From contig MSED01000003.1 of the NCBI GenBank assembly GCA_002099365.1, forward strand, positions 2,542,001 through 2,606,000: a stretch of DNA of 64,000 nucleotides, in the 5' to 3' direction. Made by a program: the position numbers and the translations under genes. Below are positions 23,640 to 35,213 of the stretch, piece after piece. The notes beneath the pieces were generated by a model. That model was not told the DNA's origin. It worked only from the letters and a program-made list of their open reading frames with translations, and did not search any database. How positions within the stretch are numbered: the first letter of the stretch is position 1; every line of letters begins with the position of its first letter. The DNA comes from Phialophora verrucosa (taxonomy: Eukaryota; Ascomycota; Eurotiomycetes; Chaetothyriales; Herpotrichiellaceae).

Positions 23640-25985
23640 ACACTAGTTAGTAGGTTTTTATTATCTTTAAATTAGTACTAATCTGTAACGTTTTACACTC
23701 TTAAGGCACCCCCTAAGCCGAATCTTATACTGTTCTTAACTGAATATAGTAATTTAATAGCTTTAGATAAAGATCCGACTGTCTACTACTCTCGCGAAGC
23801 CTCCTTAGTTACTTAAAGTAGTTATTTACGGAGGTTATTTATAGAGGTTATTTATAGAAGTTAATAGTAAAGAGATATAAGAGAAGAGATAATATATCTA
23901 GCCTAATAATAAGATAATAGTTTAAGGCTTCGAAAGAGGGTGCTTTAGGATAATAAAAGGCGTACTAAATACTTTATAAAGTTCTCTTCTTTATAATCTT
24001 TTAATATCTTAAAATTATAGTTTAAGTTACTTTATTAAGTCTTCTTAATTATACTAGTTATAGTTAGTTTTCTATTTAACTATAACTAAATCTCACGAAA
24101 AGTATTTACTACTATTATACTAGTAAAATAACTTCTCCTATTATTACTAAGTAGCGTTCGCGCGAAATCTCTCTTTATATAACCCTAATTATAGTTCTAT
24201 ATAGTATAGAACTATAGGCGCTAAACCGTCGCCGTACTCTATCACTAAGCTTCTTTTAAGCTAATCCGGCCTTATCTAATATCTCTAGTGTTACTAAATA
24301 CTTAATTATAAGCTCTAGTCCTCGTTAGTTTATCTAGAATAATAAAGACCCCGTTATTCCTTTCCGGTATATAGTAATACTAATAGCTAAGACCGCTACT
24401 AATACCCGCCTTCTCTTACTAGTAATAACTATCTCCTCTATAGTAGACCCCCGCGATAATAAGACTTTAGATAAATAAGAGTATTATCGCCTTCTAAATA
24501 AGTAACGACTTAATTATCTTTATTCTCTAATAAACCCGATTAAGGTATGAAAATTTATAATTTAGTAGTAATTACTAAGATAAGAGCAGTATACTTAATT
24601 TTAGCAGCATTACTAGGTCTAAACTAAAGACCTGAAGCTGATTACGCCTATAGCTATACTAGAACCAGCTTTAGTTATTTATTTATAGCCTTTTCGTTTA
24701 GCTATTCGGCAATAGTTAAATAAGCAGTATAAAGTATTTATTTAGGTAATTAACTCTATTAACTCTAAAGTTACCTTAGTAACCGGAATGGAATATTCTT
24801 TAATTAGTCCGAAAATATTATCTGATACTAATGTTAGCCGAATCTAGTTAAGAACTATAATATCGTAGTTATATATACCGCCGCGCGATAGACGCGTCCG
24901 TATACTAATACTAAGCCCTCCTTTAACACCCTCTATACTTACCTTTAAGATATAACTATACTGTTATTTTAATCGCGATAAACGATATATTATCTTATAC
25001 CTTTATTGTATCGGTTACAGCGTCGACCGTATCGCCCAGCTCTATAATATCTTAACTTACCGAGTTAAATATATTATTAGATAGAGTAAATTTACGCTAC
25101 ACCGGCGAACTAGAAGGCCTCTTAAACTCGCCGAATCTTAAGTTTAAGAGCTAATTTAATATATTTCTAGCTCTAGAGAAGATCGCTAAGCTTTATTTTA
25201 TTAGCTTACCCTTAGGTTTCCTTAATTTAAAGTAACGGGATAGATAATTCGTAAGATATTACGCCTATACGGTTTTTATTAACATATCGTGTAGGCGAAG
25301 CCCTTATTATTAGAGAGAACCTAGTAATCTCGACTTATTTAGGCTCTTACTTATTAATACTATACCTTTAATAACTAAAGGAAGATTATCTAGAGTAATA
25401 AGATATAGATAATAGGCGAGCTTTATCGTAAGACCCGTATTACTTAACGAGTTAGCGAAATATTTAATTTTACTTATTTAGTCGATAAATACTAGCGATT
25501 ACTCGGATAGATAGCCTAGGGCGCCTTTTATAGTATTACTAAGCTTCTATTAATTATCTAGGAGAAGATATAGAAGAGAGTGACCTCTATCTCTTATATT
25601 TAGTATATTCTACTTATTATTAACTAATATCTTAAAGGCTAGTATCTCTTTACCGGTATCGCGCGCGATCGAGTTATCTTTATATAAAATAACGCTCCAG
25701 TGTACCGAGTATAGGCTATAATTACGGAACTCGAATAACTTAGCCTCTTAATAATAGTTTAGCTACTATACTCTCTAAATCTTAACTCTATTAAGTCTAT
25801 ATAGTATTAGATAAAAGATTATATATAGAAGAACTACCTCGAGAAGCTAAATAGGTAGGAATTAAGGCGCGCGATCTAGACGGTATAGGATATAGTCCTA
25901 GAGCAGTTCTTAATAGAGCTATTAGAATTGATGCCTTAACGAGTTACGGCGGTGCTAGAAGCTTTTAGCGGTCCTACACCGTTTT
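23640..25985. repeat. AT-rich block with a RIP signature (mutated repeat DNA)
   Basis: CpA and TpG nearly vanish here while CpG stays and TpA is very frequent. From 24,301 to 24,540 there is no CpA or TpG at all, whereas CGCG-type strings occur. This is the pattern left by repeat-induced point mutation, a premeiotic C-to-T process of Pezizomycotina that favours CpA. Intact ORFs are absent. The right edge near 25,985 is sharp; the left edge fades between about 23,600 and 23,820. The right part holds a Tc1/mariner transposase relic; the left part (23,640-24,950) is unidentified. A degenerate tandem GTTATTTA motif lies at about 23,821-23,860. Confidence 0.85.
24950..25970 (+). pseudogene. Tc1/mariner-family transposase relic, inactivated by RIP
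   Basis: One reading frame (codons starting at positions with remainder 2 modulo 3) can be followed for about 340 codons. In the parts read in detail it is interrupted by TAA/TAG where Gln would be expected. The N-terminal part looks like the paired helix-turn-helix of Tc1-type transposases (YSVDRIAQLYNI near 25,017-25,052), followed by a LHRRTRRPLKLAES linker. The catalytic core has NNAPVYR at 25,688-25,708, matching the family DNAPVHR motif with its acidic residue changed to Asn. YSLNLNS at about 25,769-25,789 matches YSPDLNP, with three residues changed in ways explained by C-to-T or G-to-A. The end reads LMP-stop-RVTAVLEAF. With stops and catalytic Asp losses it cannot be active. Flanking terminal inverted repeats were not found. 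Confidence 0.8.
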
Positions 25986-26458
25986 AAGGCTATTATATAG
26001 CGTCTTTAGAACCCCAGACAGTGTATAATTAGCTGCAGAATACCCTGTTCAAGACCCTGTCGATGACGCCGAGAACAACACCAAGAAGGCGCCAAAAGGT
26101 CTATACCAGGCCTGTATTGGCTGGTTATAACGGCGGGGACCTATATGGCGCGTTTTATTAGACGAATTCAAGGATAGACTAAGTAAGGTTAGCTCAAATT
26201 CCTAGCCTGAGAACGGAGGCTCGGCGACGCTGCTTTTAATTAAGGCCGCGCGAGCCCGGGGGTGAGCACAGGGCGGCGTCACCCCCCTTCCCCAACGGGA
26301 TGAGTCGCCAGCAGTTTTCCCAACCCTTGGCATCAAGACCCACACTCAAGAACTTCAAGTTCATCAAGTTCATGTAAATGCCTGCTTGCCTGTGCCGTGT
26401 CGAACATTCTACGGCAGGTCACGACATAGCGTAGTGAGATCTAACGAACCACGCAAAC
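25986..26458. promoter_or_regulatory. spacer between the RIP block and eIF3b; eIF3b promoter
   Basis: Base composition returns to normal at about 25,985. The last 200 bp before 26,459 should hold the eIF3b promoter and leader. No gene is recognised. Confidence 0.4.
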
Positions 26459-28854
26459 ATGGCTCCTGGATTCGATCAGTTGTCCGACCACGACTACGAT
26501 GACGATCTTGAGAATATCGATTTCAGTGATCTCAAAGAACGCTACGATGTGCGCATGGAAGAGGGCCTCGACACTTTTGTTGTACGTATACTAGAAGTCA
26601 AAGCACATGGAAGTGACTTGCTGACTTGAACAGGTCATCGACGGCCTCCCGATCGTCAACCAAGAGCAGAGAGCCAAACTTATCAAGTTCTTGCTCAAGA
26701 GATTAAACTCGGTCGGCAAAATCAAGGATGGCGAGGAGTCTATTTTCATGCCCATGAATGATGAAGGCATGTCTGAGGGGTATGGTACATGTCGTCCATT
26801 CTCACCTGCTGTCGCTAACACATTAAAGTTTCGCCTTTGTCGAGTATCAAACCCCCGAACAAGCGATTGCCGCCACGAAACAGCTCCACGGACAACCACT
26901 CGACAAGAGGCACACCCTCGCAGTCAACAAGCTCACGGATATTGAAAAATATGGTAGAGAAGGAAGGATAGACGATGAATACCACCCGCCGGAGATCGAG
27001 CCTTTTTCGGACCGAGAACATCTCAGATCATGGCTCTTCGACCCGCAAGCTCGAGATCAGTTCGTTATGTTCCGTGGTGACAATGTTGGTGTTTTCTGGA
27101 ACAATAAGAAAGAGCCGCCTGAGCCCATCGTCGATCGCAAACATTGGACGCAGCTGTTTGTCTCGTGGTCGCCACAGGGAACATATCTCGCCTCGATCCA
27201 TCAACAAGGTGTGCAATTGTGGGGAGGACCTTCATTCAAGAGAATCAGACAATTCCCGCATCCGTTCGTCAGTCTGATCGAGTTCTCCCCCGGCGAGTCG
27301 TATATAACCACCTGGTCGAACCAACCCATCGTCGTTGAAGAAGGAAAAGGGCCTCTGACAATCGACGAAGAAGGCAAACATATCATCATCTGGGACATCG
27401 AGACAGGCAAACCACTTCGAGCATTCAACGCTCACGATTTGACGCCTCCTCCAGGCACTGATGCTGCAGCTCTTCCTCCCAAAGCCAAAGTCCAATGGCC
27501 AGCGTTCAAATGGTCCGCGGACGAAAAATACGTCGCCCGCATGAAACCTCATGAGAGTATCTCCATCTACGAACTCCCTCGGATGAACCTGCTGGACAAG
27601 ACTTCTATCAAAGCCGAAGGCATCATGGACTTTGAATGGGCTCCAGCCATCACGCAGCGCGAAGGAATCAAAACTTACGAGGCCCTCCTCTGCTATTGGA
27701 CTCCCGAAATCGGCTCGAAACCTGCCAGCGTAGCATTGATGTCGGTGCCGAGCAAGGAAATCGTCCGTACCCGCAACCTATTCAATGTTACTGATGCCAA
27801 ATTGCACTGGCAATCCGAAGGCAAATTCATCTGCGTCAAGGTCGATCGACACAGCAAGTCAAAGAAATCTGTCGGCACGAACCTCGAGATCTTCCGCATT
27901 CGCGAGAAGGGTGTGCCTGTTGAGGTCGTCGACTCCCTCAAGGACACTGTCATTAACTTCGCCTGGGAGCCCAAGGGCGATCGCTTTGTGCTCATCACGG
28001 CGGGCGAAACCGTGGCTGGAAGTAACGTGCTCCCCAAAACGGCGGTCTCGTTCTTCGCCCCGGAGAAGGTCAAAGGTCCCGGGATCGGAGGATTCAAGCT
28101 CGTCAAGACCTTCGACAAGAAAAACAGCAACGGAATCTACTGGTCGCCCAAGGGCCGATTCGTGGTTGTTGCGACCGTCTCGGTGCAACAGCACTCGGAC
28201 CTCGATTTCTACGACATGGACTATGAAGGCGAGAAGCCGGAGAACGAAGTCGCCGCGCATCTCAATGCCAACCTCATGTTGATGAACAGTGAGGACCACT
28301 ACGGTGTGACGGATGTCGACTGGGATCCCACCGGTCGCTATGTCACCACCAGCGCAAGTGTGTGGACACATCAGGTAAGGACCGATTTCGCCACAGCTCC
28401 CCGTCGTACAAGACTAACGTTGCTTCTATAGATGGAAAACGGCTACCGTATCTGGACCTTCTACGGCACCCTGCTCAGCGAACACCCCACGGAGAAGTTC
28501 AAACAACTTCTCTGGCGACCCCGGCCCCCGACGCTCTTGTCGAAGGAAGAACAGCGTACCATCCGTCGCAACTTGCGCGAATATAGCAAGGAATTCGACG
28601 AGCTTGATAAGGAAATGGAAGAGGGCGCTAACCAAGCCGTCATCGACGCACGCAGAAGGTTGTATATGGAGTGGTACAGCTGGGTGCAGCACGAGAAGGA
28701 ATTGCTGGCCCAGGAGAGGGAGGAGCTCGGCCTGAAAGATCCGGAGGAGGAGTTGGCACTGCAACGGACGAGGAGCGTCGAGGTCGAGGGCGAGAAGGTT
28801 GTCGAGGAGGTGATCGAGGAGGTGCTGGACGAGACGGAGGAGATTGTGCAATAG
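26459..28854 (+). CDS. PRT1: eukaryotic translation initiation factor 3 subunit B
   Basis: Exons are 26459..26581, 26634..26779, 26829..28374, 28432..28854, giving 745 aa, the usual fungal Prt1 size. It is a core scaffold of eIF3 on the 40S subunit. The N-terminus is acidic (DHDYDDDLENIDFSDL), followed by the RRM at about residues 41-125 with VIDGLPIV and GFAFVEY. A beta-propeller of WD-like repeats fills the middle (VSWSPQGTYLA, VDWDPTGRYV). The C-terminal part has GYRIWTFYG and QLLWRPRP, then a charged helical tail ending in a Glu/Val-rich stretch that binds other eIF3 subunits. This is the first core gene after the repeat block, starting only about 470 bp from it. Confidence 0.97.
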
Positions 28855-29463
28855 TTGCGTGTGGCCTGCGTAGAGGTGTAGAGGGATGGTACCAGCAGAG
28901 CGTTATGGTTCGTCCCCAAATCATGATCTACATGCGAAAGTCGGCAGGAAAATTGCTCGCGCTTGGTTGCATTTGACGTGTGAAGGTGATGAGCTGCCGG
29001 CAGGTAAACAAACGATGATGCAGTATGGGTATCTACGAAGCAACCATAGATATTGGCATGACAGTCATGTCGAATTACAGGAGCAGCATAACGGACGAGC
29101 CTCCCAGGAGGCGGACGAGGCACACAAAATATTCGCCACGCACGAAAGATCCCTGAAGCAATCCCGGGAGCTGTGAGGTGAAACAGTAATGCTGGCTCCT
29201 ATCTTGAATGCTTTGCCAGCATTCTCTCCCAACAATTTGAACCAGTCCCATGATTTCAACACACTCGATGGTCTCATTACGCATGCCCAGCTCCAAGTCC
29301 AGCAGCAATGCACGCTTTTCCGGTCCAATCCAAGGCAAGAACTGGCATGCATTCAAAGAAGTCATACACGGACATAGACACACGACGTAGATAGTCAGTG
29401 CCATTCACAGCTTCATCACAGCCAGAGTCAGCCCCGAATGCACTTCAGGTAGACGATGCTGCC
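28855..29463. other. convergent intergenic region, no gene
   Basis: The 609 bp separate the ends of eIF3b (rightward) and the Cep57-like gene (leftward) and should contain both terminators. Nothing else is seen. Confidence 0.4.
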
Positions 29464-30886
29464 TCACAACTCGCTCTCCTCCTCCCTCATCCCCTCCTCG
29501 ACATCCCTCAACTGGTCCAAGTTGATCCGACACTCCTCCATTTTCTTAGCCCAGTAAAACAGCTGCTCACTCGCAGATGCATGCTTCTTGCTGCTCATCG
29601 GCGCCTCGATTGCATCGTACTTCTCCCACGCCAGGGCATGCTTCCGCTTGGCTTCCTCGAATTGATCGCTCAGAAGCTTCTTGACATTAGCAAGGGCGTG
29701 CCAGGGGTGAATCTTGGGCCGTAAGGTCGGTTCCTCGAGCATGTTTTCTTTCATGAGGTTGGTGACTTGGGCGGTAAAGTCGAGTTTGGACTCGATTGGG
29801 GCGGTTGTTGCGTGAGCCTTCCGGGGGAGTTTTTCGACCGGAGCGGATATGGCACGGCTGTTGCGAGCAGGTTGCTTTGGCCCTCGAGCTGGAGCTACAA
29901 GACGTTGACAGACGGTGCAATTGTCCATGTGATCTGGGTCACCGCCATGGCGGTGGAGGACATGTCGAGCCTCCTTTGATACCTCAGGTCTTGCCGGTTG
30001 ACTGACAGTGATATCAGGTAGGATGTATGCTGAAGTCATGTTGTCATCAAGGGCAGCGTGTCGTCGTCGGCGGGAAGTGTTCGACACGGCAGTAGGATCT
30101 TCCAAGGCGCTGTTTTCAGTGTCATTGGCAGTTGGTCTCTGGTAGGATTGGATTCTGCTCTTGCCATTCGCCTGGTTTTGGCTGCTCGGTCGCTTCTCTG
30201 AGACAGGAGACAAGGGTCGTTCGATATTGACAGGCGACAGAACACGAGCCTCGTCAGAGACGGTCGTCTTGGCTTCTTCTTTGGTGTCTGCGGTCTTCTC
30301 TCTGATTGAAGGTCGTCGGGCCGGAGCTACTTCAGGAGTGATGGATCGACTGATATCAAACAATTCCTCCTCGACGCGGGAAGCAGCTTTGTTTTTCTTT
30401 ATGGGGGTGCTTTGTTTCTTAGATGCAGCTCTAAGCAACTTAAGTTCCAGCAGGGCTTCGTCGCGTTCTTGGGTCAAAGAATTGATGCTCTGTATGGCTT
30501 CATTGAGGTCGCGCTGGAGGGTGCGTAGAGACGCGACAATCTGTTTCTCGTCTGCGGGAACGGGGTGATGGATGTTGACATTCGGCAATTGGCCGTGGTC
30601 GGGCATGATTAGGGACGTGTTGGGGATGTTGGTGGATAATATGAAGGACTGGCTCGGCTGAGTCTTGGACGACGCCGCTCTGCTAAATCGAGTCGACTTT
30701 TTGACGCGGCTAGGTTGCGGAGAAGTTGAGCCTGGAGTGTACATGACCTGACGATGGCTGTCAGTAGATCTCGACGACAGAGCGGGTTGTGGGTTGTACC
30801 TGGTATTCACCAACGAAGGCTTCATGAGAATGAATGCTGCTGTAGTTAGTGTTGAGGGTTCCTTGATCGAACCGCGAGGGAGCCAT
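29464..30886 (-). CDS. Cep57-like spindle-pole / microtubule-binding protein
   Basis: Exons are complement(29464..30747, 30800..30886), giving 456 aa. The first exon encodes MAPSRFDQGTLNTNY and joins through a 52-nt intron to VMYTPGSTSP. A coiled coil lies around residues 115-160 (LRTLQRDLNEAIQSINSLTQERDEALLEL). The middle is disordered and Ser/Pro-rich. NCTVCQRL may be a small zinc-binding motif. The C-terminus (TLRPKIHPWHALANVKKLLSDQ and onward) resembles the Cep57 microtubule-binding domain (PF06657) seen in fungal spindle-pole body proteins of the Ppc89 type. It probably acts at the spindle pole body. The longer unspliced ORF running upstream to about 31,041 was not used, because the spliced N-terminus has a good ATG and branch site. 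The family call is moderately sure. Confidence 0.7.
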
Positions 30887-31933
30887 GGCTGTTGTGTTAG
30901 TATGCCGTGTTGACGATGCTGTGCAATCGATGATGAGGTTACAGAATCGAAACCTTCGATCGTGTCTCGGTGTTTTTGTTTATGGGATTCCGAAAGAGGA
31001 AAGACCCGGCCCCGCCAAGAGAGGCAGCACATCCGATTCACTTTCAGCTCACTCTACGATCTGTGCTACAGACCTACCGAGTACCTTCAGCCATCACATT
31101 GTCCTGTCTCATCCAACATGGTCGGAGGAGTGTTCGCATCGTAAAGCCTCTCCTGGAGCATTTTTCGATCTCGGTAGTCCGCTTAGTGTACTATGATGTA
31201 GAGGGAGCGCCCAGCCCGGGAGACCAGGTGGTGCTGACTCAAGCGTCATCCAAGCAAGATTGGGAGACGGCGAGGAATTTTCAGGTTCTTCATGCAATTC
31301 TCTAGAACGAGGGACCCTCGATACTCCGTACATGCTGTGGTGTCACTCTACTGAGGCTTGGAAAATTCCAGTCTCCACGCTGTTACTCTGTCCACCAGAG
31401 CCAGACCCAATGAAGTTGGGCGATTACGCGAACAAGAGCCGGTCGGAACCCTTGGACCCTTGCCTGCGTGTCTCGCACAGCCTAGCTCTGCACCACCAAT
31501 CCTAGGCTGTTCAGCCCTGAGAGATGAGCTCAATCCTGCCGCTCGTCGACGCCTCTTGGAGGCTGACGGCATATGGCTTTCCTCCTTGCGACTTGCGCTT
31601 GTTTCTGCCCTGCCAACTCCAACGTCTACGAGGCCGCCCACTGCCATGGCTAAGAGACAGCATTCAATCTGACCACGCTTTTGTGCTGTACATACTGTAC
31701 TACTATTGACACTTTTCTCAATGCTTACCTACTCTGCTATTGTTTCACTGAGACCACTATTCTCCGCAACGTCCGCAGGATATTCTGCGTCTTCGTGTCG
31801 TACAAATCTCTCGTCCCGGATCTGACCGGTCACTGTGGCTCGTGAGCTTCGCGACCTCGATCAAATGTCCCGGTAGAATTCTGCCGCTTATATACAATCG
31901 ATCCGACCCCTCTTCTCGCACCGCTCCACCGCT
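30887..31933. promoter_or_regulatory. divergent promoter region, no gene
   Basis: About 1.05 kb between the starts of the leftward Cep57-like gene and the rightward membrane-protein gene. Short ORFs on both strands show no family resemblance. Confidence 0.35.
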
Positions 31934-33392
31934 ATGGCGGCCGCTTCGACTATACGAAGACGCGAGAAACGCAGCACAAATGCAGTTCGACTACACACAA
32001 GGCAGGCAAATGGACCGCAAGGCGGCGGCGGCGGCGGAGGGGGATTAGGTGGAAGTGCCGTCATTATTGGGGTGAGTAGGTCCTGCTTCGAGCAGGGAGA
32101 AGTACTGACAATTTCAGGCTATCGCTGGTGTAGCCCTCTTCATCACCGCTTGCGTCGTCTTCTATACCATGCTCCGGAGATGGCGAGTCCAGGGAAAGAA
32201 GCCGAAGTATATTCCCGGAAAATTCCTGAAAAAGAAATGGCAACAATGGCAGCCTCGTGGCAAATACAATGCTGTCGGCAATCGAGATCTGTCCTCCACC
32301 AACACTGCGTACAATGGCAATGAGCTCGAATCTGGAGGCGGTGCGGGTGTAGACCGAAACACGAGCGTGCGATCCGTTATGACATTACCCGCATATTCGA
32401 GGACGCCCAAAGATACCGAACAGGTGATCGGGCGAGAAGGAGAGAGAGGTGGTATGGATACTGTCGTGGAGTTTCCGGAGACAGCGGAGGACGAAGAGGC
32501 CCGCCGTGAAGAACAAATGGAATCCTTATATCAGATCCGCCTCGCCCGACGGCGCGAAATCGCGGAACGAGAAGAACGACGGCGTGAGCGAAGAGAGGCT
32601 CGCGACAGGGGAGACACAGCTCGATTGGAGGAGCTGAGGCGAGAATCTCGGCAGCGAGCAAGTGAAAGCACAGCTTCCCTCAACGGCGGTGCCAGTGTAT
32701 CAGCTGCCACGCTCATTGCAGAGCATCAATCCCGAGGCCGGGAGAGCAGAGTATCCAGCGTCGCCTACGGCTCACTTGGTGAAGTTCGACATGATGGTAC
32801 TCGACTTCGAGCAAACAGCAACGACTCGGAAAGAGGTGGCCTCCTGAGTGGAGCAGCACCCATGGGCGAGAACACTGGCCGAGCTCGAGGCCTTTCAGAT
32901 GCGACGTCAATGCATAGCCGCGAGCGCTCAGGGAGTGCTATAAGCATTTCAACTATGGGTTCAGACATCGATCCTCAACCCACTCCCGGTTCCGAGAGAA
33001 GACACAGCGAAGAACCCCAAAGTGGCGGTACGTCCAACTCTTCCCCTACGGCCAACAGGTTCACGCCCGATGAAAGCACTGGCTCAGAAGATATTGGCGA
33101 ATCACGATTGCAGCCGTCAGATGTCGACGACGCGAACCGCCCTCCCGACTACGATTTTCTCGAATGGGGCGATGCCCCTTCCTACGAGGCTGCCGTTGCA
33201 CGTCGTGCCACTGCTGCTAGCCGGCGATCAGGTGCTCCCAGCAGAGCGCCGACGAATGCGAGCGTTGCACCTCAGTTACCACAGTTGAACCTACCAAGGA
33301 TCAGTGTATCGGGGGCAACGGAGCCGAATACGCCTGTATCGCCCAGCGTGCAATCTGCTCCCTCAAATACAGTGTCTCCAACTTCGCCTTAG
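31934..33392 (+). CDS. single-pass membrane protein with basic charged cytosolic tail (unknown)
   Basis: Exons are 31934..32071 and 32118..33392, giving 470 aa. The N-terminal 40 residues are basic and end in a run of eight glycines. One transmembrane helix follows (IIGAIAGVALFITACVVFY, about residues 44-62), directly followed by basic residues (RRWRVQGKKPK), so the tail is probably cytosolic. The tail contains a long Arg/Glu-rich helix (EEARREEQMESL to about ARDRGDTARLEELRRES), then disordered Ser/Pro-rich sequence with RPPDYDF and DAPSYEAAV, which resemble PPxY-type WW-domain ligands. Such ligands can recruit Rsp5-family ubiquitin ligases; that is only an inference. I do not recognise the gene; the model itself is well supported. 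Confidence 0.75.
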
Positions 33393-34212
33393 CAACAAGC
33401 GGTACGGACACGGTACTGGACACTATGCGAGCTGGGGGGAGTCCCCATGGAGGAGGGCAATGATTTTAAGTTTTTGGAGCAAAAGGGGTTTTACAAGATT
33501 CTGCGATGAGCTCAATGAGCATGAGATCCACGAGGATGATTTACTTCCTGCCTGGGGCTACGGCCATGGCAATGTAATGCATAAAAGCACGGCGCTGGGG
33601 CTGGCCAAGTTTTCGCATCTTCTGTGGTAGACATTTGAGGCTTGATACGTTCGGAATGTGCATCTGACTGTAATGTCTTATGGGCACACAATACGGAATA
33701 CCACCGAGAGATTTTGTATCTGCTCTTCGAACCCTGTTTCCTTGGCTCAATCTTGGTGCTGTGCCTGTTCCGCGACTTTTGAGTTATGGGTATTGCAAAA
33801 TCCTCCGTGACGTTCCCTTTGAATTCTAATGCGCGAGAGGCGAGCACCGGTCACACACAACTCTGTACATTGGGCAAGATAATGAAAGGAGGAAACTACG
33901 ATGACACTTTCAAAGCACACAATGTGGTCAATTGCTTCGAATTCTAGCAATGCTTTGTGCGCAGACGGAAGCTCTTCCTGGTGTTGCACAAAGCTGGTTC
34001 AGAAACTGGACTTGGTGCCAGCATGACTGCTCTTTTGGCGTTGCAGATTCGTTCCTCATGGGTGGTCATCCGTGGACATTGAATTTGTGAACCCCGTGCC
34101 CGCGGTGTCTCTTCGCTTGTTACCAACGCCGATGATGATAGTGATCGTCCCAATAAGCATGCCTCGACAAGTTCGCTGCCACGAGTCTTCATACATCGAA
34201 GCCGCATCTCGT
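33393..34212. other. convergent intergenic region, no gene
   Basis: The 820 bp lie between the ends of the membrane-protein gene and the L11 gene. Only short ORFs without recognisable content. Confidence 0.35.
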
Positions 34213-34793
34213 TTATCGGACAATGCCCTCGAACCGCGTCTTGAACCATTTGATAGAATCATCCTTGCTAACCTGGTGACCACGTCCAACCTTGGCCTTC
34301 GCGCGTCTCCGCTTCGCAATCCTCGCACCCGGCCGCCCCATGCAGCAGTAGAAGTCCATCCCGTAGATACCGATCGCGGGGTCATACTTGATGCCCAGAT
34401 CAATGTGTTCCGAGATGCCGAAGCCGAAGTTGCCGGTTTCAGAGAAGTTCTTCTTGCGCAGTTCGTACTCCTTGACCTTCAAGCCACGTTCGAGGATTTC
34501 CTCGGCCTTGGGACCTCGGACCGTAACGTGCACGGCAATCTTTTCGTTGCGGCGGATGCCGAAGGAACGGACGGTGTAGCGGGCTTTGCCTATGCGAAAC
34601 AGTCAGAGGAGTAGACAGGAGGAGGAGGACCAGAAGGCATACTGTAGACCGGAGTCTGGCCAGACAATTGTTCCAGCACTTTGGCAGCACGAGTGAGACG
34701 ATCGCCAGACTCGCCGACCGAGATATTCAGCACCAGCTTCGCGATGCGGAGTTCCCGCATGGGGTTGGAGCTCTTGTCATTGCCTTCCGCCAT
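34213..34793 (-). CDS. RPL11: 60S ribosomal protein L11 (uL5)
   Basis: Exons are complement(34213..34589, 34643..34793), giving 175 aa. L11 binds 5S rRNA in the large subunit central protuberance. The sequence has [58 protein letters not shown] in family order, and GIYGMDFYCCMGRPG near the C-terminus. The intron is 53 nt and splits the SKARYT region. The gene is divergent from SmB with about 420 bp between the start codons, suggesting a shared promoter. Confidence 0.97.
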
Positions 34794-35213
34794 TGTGTCA
34801 ATGGTGGTGTTAACGAGTGTGACAGAGTTATGTGTGCGGTGCTGGTTGATGAGATGCAACTGATGGGAGGATTCGTCCATGGGCCAAAAACTGATGTGCG
34901 CGGAGAGAGGGCTTGGCAAAAGCGCTAAACCCAATCTGGGAAGCTGCGGCATCAATTTCGCAGATTCAAGTCTGGCGACCGCCACGTCTTGCAGCCTGCA
35001 CGACAGAAGAAGACATTGCAAGTTCGGGCCTGCCTCATTCCTCGTGTCTCAAGAGTGTTGCAGCCATCGTCTTGCGAGCGAAGGTCAAGCTGCGGCTCCG
35101 AACTGCGCATTGACACACTTTTTGAGCATACTCTCTCCGACAACTTCCATTGAAGCTTTCGAGAAGAAGTCGAGTCGAAGGTCAAGTCGCATCCGTGCGC
35201 AACACCGCCCGGC
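34794..35213. promoter_or_regulatory. divergent promoter, L11 / SmB
   Basis: 420 bp between two start codons on opposite strands; expected to drive both housekeeping genes. Pyrimidine/purine-rich patches but no firm site identified. Confidence 0.4.

Noticed and set aside
29464..31041. Unspliced 525-codon version of the Cep57-like gene
   Set aside because: Its extra N-terminus starts at a GTG and overlaps a clear short exon (MAPSRFDQGTLNTNY) in another frame joined by a 52-nt intron with a CTGAC branch site; the spliced model is better.
33720..33750. GGGTTCGAA string resembling a tRNA B box
   Set aside because: No matching A box or cloverleaf could be built around it, so no tRNA gene is called. 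No tRNA, rRNA or CRISPR was found in the window.
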